Positions 33,253-42,204 of a DNA stretch of 64,000 bases are shown one piece after another (within the stretch, counting starts at the first letter, position 1; the number at the start of each line of letters is the position of its first letter). The notes below the pieces were generated by a model. That model ran no database searches and was not told the DNA's origin. It saw only the letters and a list, made by a program, of their open reading frames with translations. The stretch comes from Saccharothrix algeriensis (lineage in GTDB: Bacteria > Actinomycetota > Actinomycetes > Mycobacteriales > Pseudonocardiaceae). The position numbers and the translations under genes were made by a program. The stretch is from contig NZ_JAFBCL010000001.1 of the NCBI RefSeq assembly GCF_016907655.1, positions 6,172,001 to 6,236,000 on the forward strand, given 5' to 3'.

Positions 33253-34167
33253 ATGGACGAGACGAGCGGCGGTGCGGTCGTGGTCGGTGTCGACGGGACC
33301 GAGCCCTCGGAGCGGGCCGCGCTGTGGGCGGCCCGGCGGGCGGCGGTGTTCGGCGGGCCGGTGGTGCTGGTGCACGGGTTGCGGTGGCCGGTGTACGCGC
33401 AGGCGCACCTGCACGTGCCGGGAGGCGTCGGCGCCCTCGAACCCGACGTCACCCACGAGCCGATGCGGCGGTGGGCCCAGGAGGTGCTCGACGACCTCGC
33501 CCGGCGCTGCCACGAGGCGAGCGGCGTCGAGGTGCGCACCGAGGTCGCCTCGGGGGAACCGGAGGAAGCGCTGGCCCGCGCCGCCGACCCGGTCGCGTTC
33601 GTGGTGGTCGGGCACTCGGACCACGGCGGCGTGGCCCGGTTCCTGCTGGGCTCCACCGCGCAGCGGCTCGCCCGGTCGTGCCCGTGGCCGGTCGTGGTGG
33701 TGCGCGACGAGGCGGCCTGCGACGAGCGGCGCGCCCGCGGACCGGTCGTGGTCGGCGTGGACGGCTCGCCGGTCAGCGCCCGCGCCCTGCGGTTCGCGTT
33801 CGGGTTCGCCGCCCGGCACGGCGTCGAGGTCGTGGTGCTGCACGCCTCCGACGCCACGACGACCGCGGCGGCCGAACCGGAGCGGACCCGGGAGGAGGAC
33901 GCGCTGCGCGAGGGGACCGGCCCGGTGGGCTCGGAGTTGGCGCGGTGCGCGCGGCTGCACCCCGACGTGCCGCACCGGCTGGTGGACACCCCGGGCCCGC
34001 CGACCGACGCGCTGCTCGCCGCCTCCGCCGAATCGGGCCTGCTGGTCGTCGGCAGCCACGGCAAGGGGGCGGTGCGCCGGGCGGTGCTGGGCTCGGTCAG
34101 CCACGCCCTGGTCGACGGCGCCCCGTGCCCGGTCGCCGTGCTGCCCCCGCGGACCGGCGGGAGCTGA
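33253..34167 (+). CDS. Universal stress protein, tandem UspA domains
   Basis: 304 residues, ATG behind GGAGGAAGG. Two UspA domains: residues 1-150 and 160-300, each starting with a VVVGVDG strand. ATP-binding G-x2-G-x9-G-S/T motifs are complete in both: GHSDHGGVARFLLGST and GSHGKGAVRRAVLGSV. ATP-binding Usp proteins act in dormancy, hypoxia and nitrosative stress; its position next to the nitrate reductase operon fits low-oxygen physiology. A GGGTAC sequence at 33205-33210 could be a stress-sigma -10 box, but the -35 is poor. Confidence 0.92.
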   Translation: MDETSGGAVVVGVDGTEPSERAALWAARRAAVFGGPVVLVHGLRWPVYAQAHLHVPGGVGALEPDVTHEPMRRWAQEVLDDLARRCHEASGVEVRTEVASGEPEEALARAADPVAFVVVGHSDHGGVARFLLGSTAQRLARSCPWPVVVVRDEAACDERRARGPVVVGVDGSPVSARALRFAFGFAARHGVEVVVLHASDATTTAAAEPERTREEDALREGTGPVGSELARCARLHPDVPHRLVDTPGPPTDALLAASAESGLLVVGSHGKGAVRRAVLGSVSHALVDGAPCPVAVLPPRTGGS

Positions 34168-34397
34168 CCGGACCGCGCCGCGTCCGCCGGGCGCGGCGCC
34201 GCCGGCGGCCCGGTGACGGCGCTCCGGGACACTGCCCCGGCCCGCGCCGTCGAGCGCCCGGCGGCGCGGGCCGCTCACCCGACCTTGCGGTTGCCGGTCT
34301 TTTCCCGACCCGGGGGCGCGGTGCGGGGCGAACGGGGGGTAGGGACGGCGGGACGGCCGCGTCACGGGTGGCGCGGCCCACGACAGGAGGTGCTCGG

Positions 34398-35243
34398 GTG
34401 CTACCGCGGTGGTCCCCAGGAGCCGGGTACGAGACCGGGCGCGGGGCGGGGCGCGACGTCGGGGTCCCGAACCCCGGCGTCACCCCGCCCGCCGACGCGC
34501 CCTTCCGCCCCGGCGGTGTGCGCGCGGGGCTGACGGCGCTGGGCGTCTTCGCGGTCGCCCAGCTGGTCATGCTGCCGGTGTCGGGGCTGGTGCTGGCGCT
34601 GTTCGTGCTGGCCGACCCGGACGCGCTGGCCGGCGACCGGTTGCCGCCGTGGCCGCTGCTGGCCCTGCTGGTCGTGCCGGCGTCGGTGGGGGCGCTGACC
34701 GCCGTGGCGGGCACCGCCCTGGCCGGTCGCGGGCCGCGGGCCGGGCGCGTGCGCCGCGAGCTGGCGCTGCGCTGGGACTGGTCGGCCCTCGGGACCGGGC
34801 TGGTGCTGGGCCTGGGCGGCCTGCTGCTGACCGTCCCGGCGGCGTGGGCGTGGGCGGCGTGGGTCGGTGACGACCGGGCCGGCTCGGTGGTGGGCGACGC
34901 GTTCGCGGGCCGGCAGCTCGGCCTGCTGCCGGCCGCGGTGGCGTTCCTGGCCGTGTGGCTGGTCGCGCCGCTGGTGGAGGAGGTGCTGTTCCGCGGTGTG
35001 CTGTGGCGGGCGCTGGAGCACTGGGGCTGGAACCGCTGGGTGGTCTTCGCCGTGACGACGGCGGTGTTCTCGGTGGCGCACCTGGAACTGCTGCGCACCC
35101 CGCTGCTGGTGGTGCTGTCCATCCCGATCGGCCTGGCGCGCCTGGTCACCGGCAACGTGCTCGCCGGTGTGGTGGCCCACCAGGTGAACAACTTCCTGCC
35201 CGCCGCCGGGATCTTCCTGGCCACCAGCGGCGTGGTGGGCTGA
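34398..35243 (+). CDS. CPBP-family intramembrane metalloprotease
   Basis: 281 residues from the GTG at 34398 behind AGGAGG. About eight hydrophobic segments. The CPBP/Rce1 motifs are present: EEVLFRGVLW (EExxxR), then FSVAHLELL (FxxxH) and VVAHQVNN (HxxN). These form a glutamate/histidine active site inside the membrane. Bacterial members process or degrade membrane proteins, sometimes bacteriocin immunity. The long Gly/Pro-rich cytoplasmic N-terminus (about 45 residues) is not conserved. It converges on the P450 gene with an 11-bp gap. Substrate unknown. Confidence 0.88.
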   Translation: MLPRWSPGAGYETGRGAGRDVGVPNPGVTPPADAPFRPGGVRAGLTALGVFAVAQLVMLPVSGLVLALFVLADPDALAGDRLPPWPLLALLVVPASVGALTAVAGTALAGRGPRAGRVRRELALRWDWSALGTGLVLGLGGLLLTVPAAWAWAAWVGDDRAGSVVGDAFAGRQLGLLPAAVAFLAVWLVAPLVEEVLFRGVLWRALEHWGWNRWVVFAVTTAVFSVAHLELLRTPLLVVLSIPIGLARLVTGNVLAGVVAHQVNNFLPAAGIFLATSGVVG

Positions 35244-35254
35244 GCGCCGCCCGC

Positions 35255-36640
35255 TCACGAGGGCCGGGGCTCCCGCCGGGGGTCGACGGGCCGGACGTCG
35301 AACCGGAGGCGGAAGTGGTCCAGCGAGCCGGGCAGGGGCGCGACCGGGCCCAGCAGCCGCGGGTGGGTCAGGCGGAAGTCGTGGCGGCGCAGCAGGTCGG
35401 CCAGGATCGCGGTGGTGGTCAGCAGGACCAGGTTCTCGCCGGGGCAGCGGCTGCCGCCGCGGCTGAAGGGCAGCAGCGCCCACTGCTCCTCGCCCCGCCC
35501 GTCCAGCCACACCTCCGGGTGGAAGCGGTCGGGCTGGGCGAGCACCCGCTCGTCGCGGTGGAAGTATGGGCTGGAGACCACGACGTTGGTGCCGGCCGGC
35601 AGCTTCCCGCCCCGCCAGTCGAGGTCGTCGCCCACCCGGCGCACGACGGACGGGATGATGGGCCACAGCCGGACCGACTCCAGCACGGTGGCGCGCAGGC
35701 GCGTCAGCGCGAGCACGTCGCGCGGCCCGTGCTCGGCCAGCTCGGCCCGCATCAGGTCCAGCTCGGCCCGGTGGCTGCCCAGCAGCGCCAGCGCGCGGAT
35801 CGCGGCCCGCGCGGCGGCGTCGAAGCCGAACAGCCAGTGCGGGACCTGCCCGTCGGGGTCGGCCTCCGCCGGGGCGTGCGCGGAGCGGGCGATCGCGGCG
35901 AGGCTGCCCGGCTCGGCGCGGTCCAGGTGCTCGCGCAGCCGCGCGGTGAACGCCCGGTGGGTCCGGCGGCGCCGGCGCCCCGCGGCCATCCAGTTGCCGC
36001 TGCGGCGCAGCGCGGCCAGCAGCTCGGTCAGCTCGTGGTCCTCGACCGCGCCGCTGCCCAGGACGACCCGGCGCGCGATCCGCCAGCAGCAGGGGGAGAA
36101 CTCCTCCCAGGTGAGCCGGCCCGTGCGGTCCAGCCGGGCCGACAGGGCGGCCACCTCCTGGGCCACGCCGGTCAGGAACGCGCCCGCCTCCCGGTGCTCG
36201 GGCCGGTCGGAGTCCAGCACGAGGTCGTTGACGCGGCGGCGCGCGGCGCGCCGGTCGGCCGACGACACCAGGACGGCCGTGGGCTCGAAGTGCCCCAGCG
36301 CCTCGCGCTTCATCGGCGCGGCCGGTGTGAGCAGGTGCGCGGGCTCGGTGAACACCCGGCGCACGTCGTGCGGCGAGAGCACGTAGGCCAGGCGCAGGCC
36401 GGGCAGCCGCACCAGCAGCGGACCGTCGCCGTAGCGCTCCCGCATCCGCCGCAGCAGCTCGCCGGAGCGGTCCTGCAGGCCCAGCGCCGCGGACAGGCGG
36501 ACCACCGCCCGCCGCCGGGCGGTCACCCCCTCGGCGATCCAGGGCAGCGCCACTCCCGCGGCGATGCGGAGCGCGTCCGGCACGGAGGCGCGGGGGAGCG
36601 GCCCGCCGGCGGTGTCGGCTCCGCGTTCGCCTGGGTTCAT
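35255..36640 (-). CDS. Cytochrome P450 with atypical I-helix
   Basis: 461 residues from the ATG at 36640, whose GGAGG site touches the ATG directly; a GTG at 36583 is an alternative. The heme loop FSRGGSRCPGENLVLL holds the Cys ligand. ExxR is ESVR in ATVLESVRLWP. The I-helix reads WLFGFDAAARAAIRALALL: the acid is kept but the proton-delivery Thr is Ala, as in P450s that use peroxide or have reorganised oxygen activation. There is no membrane anchor beyond a moderately hydrophobic N-terminus. No ferredoxin partner is adjacent. Substrate unknown. Confidence 0.9.
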   Translation of the reverse strand: MNPGERGADTAGGPLPRASVPDALRIAAGVALPWIAEGVTARRRAVVRLSAALGLQDRSGELLRRMRERYGDGPLLVRLPGLRLAYVLSPHDVRRVFTEPAHLLTPAAPMKREALGHFEPTAVLVSSADRRAARRRVNDLVLDSDRPEHREAGAFLTGVAQEVAALSARLDRTGRLTWEEFSPCCWRIARRVVLGSGAVEDHELTELLAALRRSGNWMAAGRRRRRTHRAFTARLREHLDRAEPGSLAAIARSAHAPAEADPDGQVPHWLFGFDAAARAAIRALALLGSHRAELDLMRAELAEHGPRDVLALTRLRATVLESVRLWPIIPSVVRRVGDDLDWRGGKLPAGTNVVVSSPYFHRDERVLAQPDRFHPEVWLDGRGEEQWALLPFSRGGSRCPGENLVLLTTTAILADLLRRHDFRLTHPRLLGPVAPLPGSLDHFRLRFDVRPVDPRREPRPS

Positions 36641-36755
36641 CCTCCCAAGGTCGGCGCTGCCGGTGGTGAGGGCAATGGTGCGCTCGTCTCGGGTCACGCG
36701 GCCCGGGACGGGCCCCGCGGCGCCGGGTCCCGCCGCCGCGCCCGGACGAGGCGGA

Positions 36756-36803
36756 CGGCAGAGCCCGCGCACCTGCCGGTCGGCAGGTGCGCGGGCTCTG
36801 CCG
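36756..36803. terminator. Perfect 23-bp hairpin terminator
   Basis: Arms 36756-36778 and 36781-36803 are fully complementary with only GT between them. It lies 7 bp downstream of the reverse-strand DUF2938 stop and upstream of the P450 gene, and so separates the two transcripts. Confidence 0.88.
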
Positions 36804-36810
36804 CGTCAGC

Positions 36811-37323
36811 TCAGCACCCGTTGCGCGGTCGCGCCAACCGGGTCAGGGCGTTGCCCGCCAGGTACAGGCCCACGCCGTAGAACGCGTGGGCGCGCACGCT
36901 GCGCAGGCGCGCCACCGTGGGGTCCGGGGTCTTGGACGCCGCCACGCCCATGCCGAAGGCCGGCTGCATGATGAACCAGGGCGCGGCCGTCGTGGCCAGC
37001 CCGGCGATCATGGCCGGCACCAGCGTGGGGTGCCGGGACCACGTGGGGTGGGTGGCGACCAGCGCGCCGGCGAACGCGGTGCCGATGCTGTAGTGGGCGA
37101 CCCAGCCGATCTCGCGCTCGTGCGGCACCGGCTCCGCCGTGCGGATGTTGTCGTGCTTCAGCTTCCCCTCGCGCATGTGGCCGATCCAGCGGCCCAGCAG
37201 GCGGTAGTCGAGCGGCTCCACGCCGGTCAGCTTGCGCACGACCTCGCCACCGAGGTCCATGACCGCGGTGGCGCCGACTCCGATGGCCACGGAGCGGGCG
37301 AGCATCGACAACAGTCTGGACAT
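36811..37323 (-). CDS. DUF2938 membrane protein
   Basis: 170 residues, ATG at 37323 behind GGAGAGAC. About four hydrophobic segments (for example SVAIGVGATAVMDLGG and HYSIGTAFAGALVA). The motifs DYRLLGRWIGHM and EPVPHEREIGWVAHYSIG are those of DUF2938, an uncharacterised family that often sits next to a rhodanese-ArsR gene, as it does here with 47 bp between. It probably handles a reactive sulfur or related small molecule at the membrane, which is inferred from the partner only. Confidence 0.85.
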   Translation of the reverse strand: MSRLLSMLARSVAIGVGATAVMDLGGEVVRKLTGVEPLDYRLLGRWIGHMREGKLKHDNIRTAEPVPHEREIGWVAHYSIGTAFAGALVATHPTWSRHPTLVPAMIAGLATTAAPWFIMQPAFGMGVAASKTPDPTVARLRSVRAHAFYGVGLYLAGNALTRLARPRNGC

Positions 37324-37370
37324 GTCTCTCCTTCACTGGAACCAGGTGGTTGATGCCGGCCGCATCGGGC

Positions 37371-38036
37371 TCAGGACGTGCCGACGGACAGCGGCTTGCC
37401 CGCCAACTGCCACTCCAGGATGCCGTCGGCCAGCCGGTAGGCGCGGAACCCGCGAGCGGTCAGCAGCCGGACGGCGTCGTGGGAGAACGCGCAGTAGACA
37501 CCGCGGCAGTAGGCCACGATCTCGCGCTCGGGGGGGAGCTCGTCGAGCCGCTCGGCCAGCTCGCCCATGGGGATGGAGATCGCGCCCGGGATGTGCCCCG
37601 CCGAGAACTCCTCCTCGGGCCGGACGTCGACCACGATCGCCTGGCCGGCCTCGACCCGGCGCAGCAGCTCCTCCCGGTCGATCTCCTCGGTGTCGTCCGG
37701 TCCGAGGTAGCGGCGCGCCGACGCGTCGACCCCGGGCGACTGCGCCGCGGCGACCGTGAGCAGCCGGCAGTACAGCTCGGCGACGTCGGGTCCGCCGATG
37801 TGGTGGCGGATCGTGGTGCCCTCGCGCACCGTCGTGACCAGGCCGGCCTGCTTGAGGACCTGGAGGTGGGCCGAGGTGGTGGTCACGTTGAGCTCGGCCG
37901 ACCGCGCCAGCTCGACCACCCCGCGCGGGCGCTGCACGAGCAGGTCGATCAGCTCCAGGCGCTTGCCGTTGCCCAGCGCCTTGCCGACGCGCGCCAGCTC
38001 CTCGAACAGGGCGGAACGGGACCGTTCAGCGTCCAC
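37371..38036 (-). CDS. ArsR-family regulator fused to a rhodanese domain
   Basis: 221 residues from the GTG at 38036 (AAGGTG upstream); the frame stays open further upstream but the alignment starts here. Residues 10-95 form an ArsR winged helix (LGNGKRLELIDLLVQRPRGV, LNVTTTSAHLQVLKQAGLV). Residues 110-215 are a rhodanese domain with active loop AYCRGVYCAFSHDA (Cys-x4-Cys). Such fusions are thought to sense reactive sulfur species by persulfidation. The gene precedes DUF2938 in one operon and has a sigma-70 promoter overlapped by a TTCCATGGAA palindrome, a candidate autoregulatory operator. Confidence 0.92.
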   Translation of the reverse strand: MDAERSRSALFEELARVGKALGNGKRLELIDLLVQRPRGVVELARSAELNVTTTSAHLQVLKQAGLVTTVREGTTIRHHIGGPDVAELYCRLLTVAAAQSPGVDASARRYLGPDDTEEIDREELLRRVEAGQAIVVDVRPEEEFSAGHIPGAISIPMGELAERLDELPPEREIVAYCRGVYCAFSHDAVRLLTARGFRAYRLADGILEWQLAGKPLSVGTS

Positions 38037-38404
38037 TCGGCACCTTAAACCTCGTCTTCCACGATTCCATGGAACAGTGTACCTTCGGCTCGGTGCGAGG
38101 CCAAGTCGAATGCGGACCGCGGTCGACCGCGCCCCGGTGGCGCGCCGGTCCGCCGGCCCGCCGCGGTCGGGCCGCACCCGGCCGGACGTCGCCGTCGAGC
38201 GCGTTCGACCGTCCACTTCGGACATCCGGCGGATTCCCGAAGCGCCGGCCGCCACCTCTCCGCACGTCACCCGCGTCCGGACCGCCCACGAACCCCTGAG
38301 GGTGCTTCCGCGCGCCGCGGCGGTGCCCGACGATCGGGCGGGGCGGGGCCGCGCCACCGGCGGCCCCGGTCTCGGCTGAGCCGATTCCCTATTGGAGGAC
38401 AGAG
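38037..38404. other. Divergent intergenic region, 368 bp
   Basis: Between the rhodanese-ArsR gene and the forward O-methyltransferase. It holds the promoter at 38065-38104 and the GGAGGA site at 38394-38399; the rest shows no supported gene. Confidence 0.45.
38065..38104 (-). promoter_or_regulatory. Sigma-70 promoter with palindromic operator for the rhodanese-ArsR operon
   Basis: On the reverse strand TTGGCC (38104-38099), 17 nt, TACACT (38081-38076). The perfect palindrome TTCCATGGAA (38065-38074) covers the expected transcription start, a position suited to ArsR repression. Confidence 0.65.
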
Positions 38405-39466
38405 ATGGCGGAAACCGACGACGAGCGGGCCGGCGCGCGCAGCCTGCTGATGCAGCGGCTGTTCGGCTCCCGCGTCACCGAGGTGCTGGCCGCCATGGCC
38501 AGGTTGGACCTCGCCGACGCGATCGGGGACGGCATCGCCGACGTGCACGATCTCGCCCGGTCCTGCGACCTGCCCGCGGACGGGCTGCACCGGTTGCTGC
38601 GGGCCCTGGCCGGCCTGGGGATGTGCGAGGAGAGCGAGCCCGGCAAGTTCGCGCTCACCGCGAGCGGCGCGTTGCTGCGCAAGGACCACCCGGAATCCGT
38701 GTACGACTTCGCGCGCTTCCACACCGCGCCGGAGACCACGCGGCCGTGGACGAACCTGGAGCAGGCACTGCGCACCGGGCGCCCCACCTTCGACGAGCAC
38801 TTCGGCAGCCCGCTGTACGAGTACATGGCCGGGCACCCGGAGCTGTCGGCGCGGTTCGCCGCGGCGATGCGGGGCGAGAGCCTCGCCACCGCCGACACGA
38901 TCGCCGAGCACTACGACTTCAGCCCCTACCGCACGGTGACCGACGTCGGCGGCGGCGACGGCACGCTGATCACCGCGATCCTGCGCCGCCACCCCGACCT
39001 GCGCGGGACGATCTTCGAGACGCCGGAGATCGCGGAGCGGGCGGCCGAGCGCGTGCGGGCCGCCGGGCTGCACGACCGCTGCGCGGTCGTCAGCGGCGAC
39101 TTCTTCGACCTCGTGCCGGGCGGCGCGGACCTGTACCTGGTCAAGAGCACCCTGCACAACTGGGACGACGAGCACGTGGTCCGCATCCTGAGCAGCTGCC
39201 GGACCGCCCTGGCCGACCGCGGGCGGCTGCTCGTCATCGACGTGGTGCTGCCCGACCGGGCCGAGCCCGACCCGGCCGAGCTGAACCCCTACGTCAAGGA
39301 CCTGCAGATGCTGGTGCTCCTCGGCGGCCGGGAGCGCACCCGCGCCCACCTCGACCGGCTGTGCGCGCGCGCCGGGCTGGTCATCGACCGCGTGCTCCCG
39401 CTGCCCCCGCACGTCGGGCTGAGCCTGACCGAGGTGGTGCCGGCGCCGGCCGGCCCCACCCCCTGA
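38405..39466 (+). CDS. SAM-dependent O-methyltransferase
   Basis: 353 residues, ATG behind GGAGGA. The N-terminal dimerisation/winged-helix domain is at 10-110 (MARLDLADAIGDGIADVHDL, LPADGLHRLLRALA). The Rossmann domain carries motif I VTDVGGGDG near residue 180 and GDFFD. The catalytic His sits in KSTLHNWDDE, the plant/bacterial natural-product OMT pattern (methoxy transfer to phenol or enol hydroxyls). It is monocistronic with its own terminator; no biosynthetic core is adjacent, so the acceptor is unknown. It could serve a pathway encoded elsewhere. Confidence 0.9.
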   Translation: MAETDDERAGARSLLMQRLFGSRVTEVLAAMARLDLADAIGDGIADVHDLARSCDLPADGLHRLLRALAGLGMCEESEPGKFALTASGALLRKDHPESVYDFARFHTAPETTRPWTNLEQALRTGRPTFDEHFGSPLYEYMAGHPELSARFAAAMRGESLATADTIAEHYDFSPYRTVTDVGGGDGTLITAILRRHPDLRGTIFETPEIAERAAERVRAAGLHDRCAVVSGDFFDLVPGGADLYLVKSTLHNWDDEHVVRILSSCRTALADRGRLLVIDVVLPDRAEPDPAELNPYVKDLQMLVLLGGRERTRAHLDRLCARAGLVIDRVLPLPPHVGLSLTEVVPAPAGPTP

Positions 39467-39496
39467 CCGGGGGCGGCCCGCCGCACCGGCATCGCG

Positions 39497-39530
39497 GCGT
39501 TCCCGGCCGGCGGCCACCGGCCGGGAACGC
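39497..39530 (+). terminator. Hairpin terminator after the O-methyltransferase
   Basis: Perfect 14-bp arms (39497-39510 and 39517-39530) with a 6-nt loop, 30 bp after the stop. Confidence 0.8.
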
Positions 39531-39637
39531 GCCCTCGGCGACCGGCGGGCCGCGACCGTCCACTCAGGACCGCCCCGGGGCGGGGGCCCCGGCGGAGCGC
39601 CGGGTGGCGGCGCGCCGCCCCGTCCGGCGCTCCGGGG

Positions 39638-41683
39638 TCACTGGCTCTGGCCGCCCACCGGTGACAGCGAGTCGATCGCGCGCTCGACGGCCGACGCCAT
39701 GGTCTTCATGTAGGTGGCGCTGATGTGGCTGTCGTCGAGGTAGACGTGGACGTTGCCGATGACCGGCGGGCAGTGGTCCCCGGGGCAGAAGTAGTCGCTG
39801 AAGTCCAGGAACTCCACGTTCGACGGCAGGTCCGGGATGCTCGCGTACGGTGGCTCCGGGCTGAGCAGGGTGGCCCGCGGGGCGCCGCACCGGGGCGCTG
39901 CGGCGCCGTGGGTGCTCGCGCACTCCGAGGGCTTGAACGGGTGGCGCGGGTTGTCGCGCACCGCCGCCACGGCGATCCCGGCCTCCTCCAGCTTCCGCCA
40001 CTGGGCGACGAACCCCGGCGGCGTCTCCTCGGTGAGCCCGGCCCGGACGTCCCGGGTGCCGTTGGTCAGCACGAGGTCGGGCCGCAGGGACAGGATCTTG
40101 TCGAAGGCGTCGGCGTTCCACCGGAGGCACTTGGCGTCGCCGGGCATCGCGTTGGACTCGGCCGAGAACGGGCAGGCGCCCTTGTTCATCGCGACGACCT
40201 CCCAGTTCCGCTGCCGCGCGACCTGCCCCAGGGCGGCGAGGTACTGCTGCATGTGCGAGTCGCCGACGACCACGATCCGCTTGTCGGGCGTGCCGGTGAC
40301 GGGGCTGTGGCAGTACGTCAGCTCCTTGTTGTACGGCGCCGTGGTGCAGGTGCTGCCCTCCAGGCCCGCGAAGTCCTTCGGCAGGGCGACCAGCGGCGGC
40401 ACGACGGAGGCGTCGTCCGAGCCCCAGTACCGGAAGCCCGGTTCGAGGGCCGCGGCGCCGGGGTGGTCCGGGTCGTCGACGGCGGCGGCGTGGGAGGAGG
40501 CTTGGCGCTCGGCGACCACCTGCCAGCAGCCGGCCGCGACGAGGACGGGGGCCATCGCGAGGCCGGCGAAGCGGTAGGCGCCCCAGCGCGTGGCCGAGCC
40601 GGGGGACGACCGGCGCACGGGCTGCTCCACCAGGTGGTGGGTCAGCACGGCCAGCGCCAGCGACAGGCCGACGATGCCGAGGCCGCCGCGCAGCCCGGCG
40701 CCGGTCCGGTCGTGGACGACGAGGTAGAACACCAGCACCGGCCAGTGCCACAGGTAGAGGGCGTAGCTGAGGTCGCCCAGGTAGCGCAGGGGGCGGGTGG
40801 ACAGCAGCCGGTCGGCGCCGAACCTGCTGCCGGACGAGCCGGTGGCGATCACCGCCGCGGCGCACAGCGTCGGCCACAGCGCGGCGTAGCCGGGGAAGGC
40901 GCTGCCCACCCGCAGGACGAGGCCGCAGGCGACCAGCCCGAGCAGGCCGAGCCAGCCCAGGACGAGCCGGACCGGGGCGCTCGGGGCGAACGCCGCGGTG
41001 GCCAGCGCCAGCAGCCCGCCGAGGGCGAACTCCCAGGCCCTGGTCAGCGAGTGGAAGTAGGCCAGCGGCTGGTCGACGGCGGTCAGCGCCACCGAGCAGG
41101 CGAGCGAGGCGGCGAACACCACCAGCAGCAAGGCGCCCACGGCGCGCCGCGGCGCGTGGCCGGCGCGGCGGGCCACGGCGACGACCAGCGCCACCAGCAG
41201 CGGCCAGAGCAGGTAGAACTGCCCCTGGATGGACAGCGACCAGAAGTGCTGGACGGCGCTGGCCTCGTTGTGCCGGCCGAAGTAGTCGGCGGCGTCCGCG
41301 ACGAGCTGCCAGTTCTCCAGGTACAGCGCGGCGGCGACCACCTCGCGGATGGTCTGGAACCACTGGTTCTCCGGCAGCAGCACGACGCCGGCGACCAGGA
41401 CGGCCGCCAGGACGGTCAGCGCGGCGGGGAACAGCCGCGTGATCATCCGCCCCCACAGCGGCCGGAACTCGATGCCGCCGCCGGCCGCCGCGCGCAGCAG
41501 TTGGCCGGTCACCAGGAAGCCGGAGATCAGGAAGAACACGTCCACGCCGCCGGACACCCGGCCCAGCCAGACGTGGTAGACGACGACCAGGGCCGCGGCG
41601 ACGCCGCGCAGCCCCTGCAGCTCCGGTCGGAACCGGCGGGTGGACGAGCGGGGCGGGGCGGACGCCGCGGTGGTCGTGGGCAC
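39638..41683 (-). CDS. OafA/OatA-type membrane acyltransferase with C-terminal SGNH domain
   Basis: 681 residues from the GTG at 41683 (GGAG six bases upstream); the frame stays open to 41737. The acyltransferase-3 part spans about 20-370 with ten or so helices and the conserved RPELQGLRGVAAALVVVYHV (His) and GVDVFFLISGFLV. The extracytoplasmic SGNH hydrolase part (about 440-680) has VVVGDSHMQQYLA (Ser) and YLDDSHISATYM (Asp/His). Such fusions move acetyl or other acyl groups across the membrane onto peptidoglycan or surface glycans. A free Cys pair around the SGNH domain suggests disulphides. Acceptor unknown. Confidence 0.9.
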   Translation of the reverse strand: MPTTTAASAPPRSSTRRFRPELQGLRGVAAALVVVYHVWLGRVSGGVDVFFLISGFLVTGQLLRAAAGGGIEFRPLWGRMITRLFPAALTVLAAVLVAGVVLLPENQWFQTIREVVAAALYLENWQLVADAADYFGRHNEASAVQHFWSLSIQGQFYLLWPLLVALVVAVARRAGHAPRRAVGALLLVVFAASLACSVALTAVDQPLAYFHSLTRAWEFALGGLLALATAAFAPSAPVRLVLGWLGLLGLVACGLVLRVGSAFPGYAALWPTLCAAAVIATGSSGSRFGADRLLSTRPLRYLGDLSYALYLWHWPVLVFYLVVHDRTGAGLRGGLGIVGLSLALAVLTHHLVEQPVRRSSPGSATRWGAYRFAGLAMAPVLVAAGCWQVVAERQASSHAAAVDDPDHPGAAALEPGFRYWGSDDASVVPPLVALPKDFAGLEGSTCTTAPYNKELTYCHSPVTGTPDKRIVVVGDSHMQQYLAALGQVARQRNWEVVAMNKGACPFSAESNAMPGDAKCLRWNADAFDKILSLRPDLVLTNGTRDVRAGLTEETPPGFVAQWRKLEEAGIAVAAVRDNPRHPFKPSECASTHGAAAPRCGAPRATLLSPEPPYASIPDLPSNVEFLDFSDYFCPGDHCPPVIGNVHVYLDDSHISATYMKTMASAVERAIDSLSPVGGQSQ

Positions 41684-42204
41684 GAGCGACTCCAGGGCAC
41701 GGTCGGGCAGGGACGCCGACCAGACTTCCCGGCACACCAGCGGTCCCGCGTCGAAGCGGGCACCGACACCCCACCGTACCGAGCCGGGCGCACCGCGCCC
41801 GACGGGGGTCGGCCGCCCGGACCGGGCGGGTGGTCGCGCGCGGCGCCCGATCGCGCTCCCCGCCGGCGGTCCGCAGGCCGCCGGCCTGCGGCGAACCGGG
41901 TGGTGGCCACTCAGGTGCCCGGCGGGTCGGCGCCGGCGACCGCCCGGCGCCGGTGGGCGACGCCACAGGGGGATCGCCGCACGGCCCGGGGCGGCGCGCC
42001 GCGGACCACTCGACCGGGCGCGCGCGGACCGGCGGCGCCGGGCCGCAGGTGGTGCTCGACGGCGTCGGCGGGGCGGAGGCGTTCACCGCGATCGCGGAGG
42101 GCGGCCGGTTCTCCGCCCGCGGGGCGGCCGGTGGGGGGTTCGCGCCGGCCGCACCGACCCCCGACCGGCTCCGGCGCGTGCCCGGCAGCCGGTCGGGGGC
42201 CCGG
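41684..42204. other. Intergenic region, 521 bp
   Basis: Between the reverse acyltransferase and the reverse HAF-repeat protein. It is uniformly very GC-rich. No frame shows coding quality and no hairpin stands out. The acyltransferase promoter should be here; an earlier start at 41737 is possible. Confidence 0.4.
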
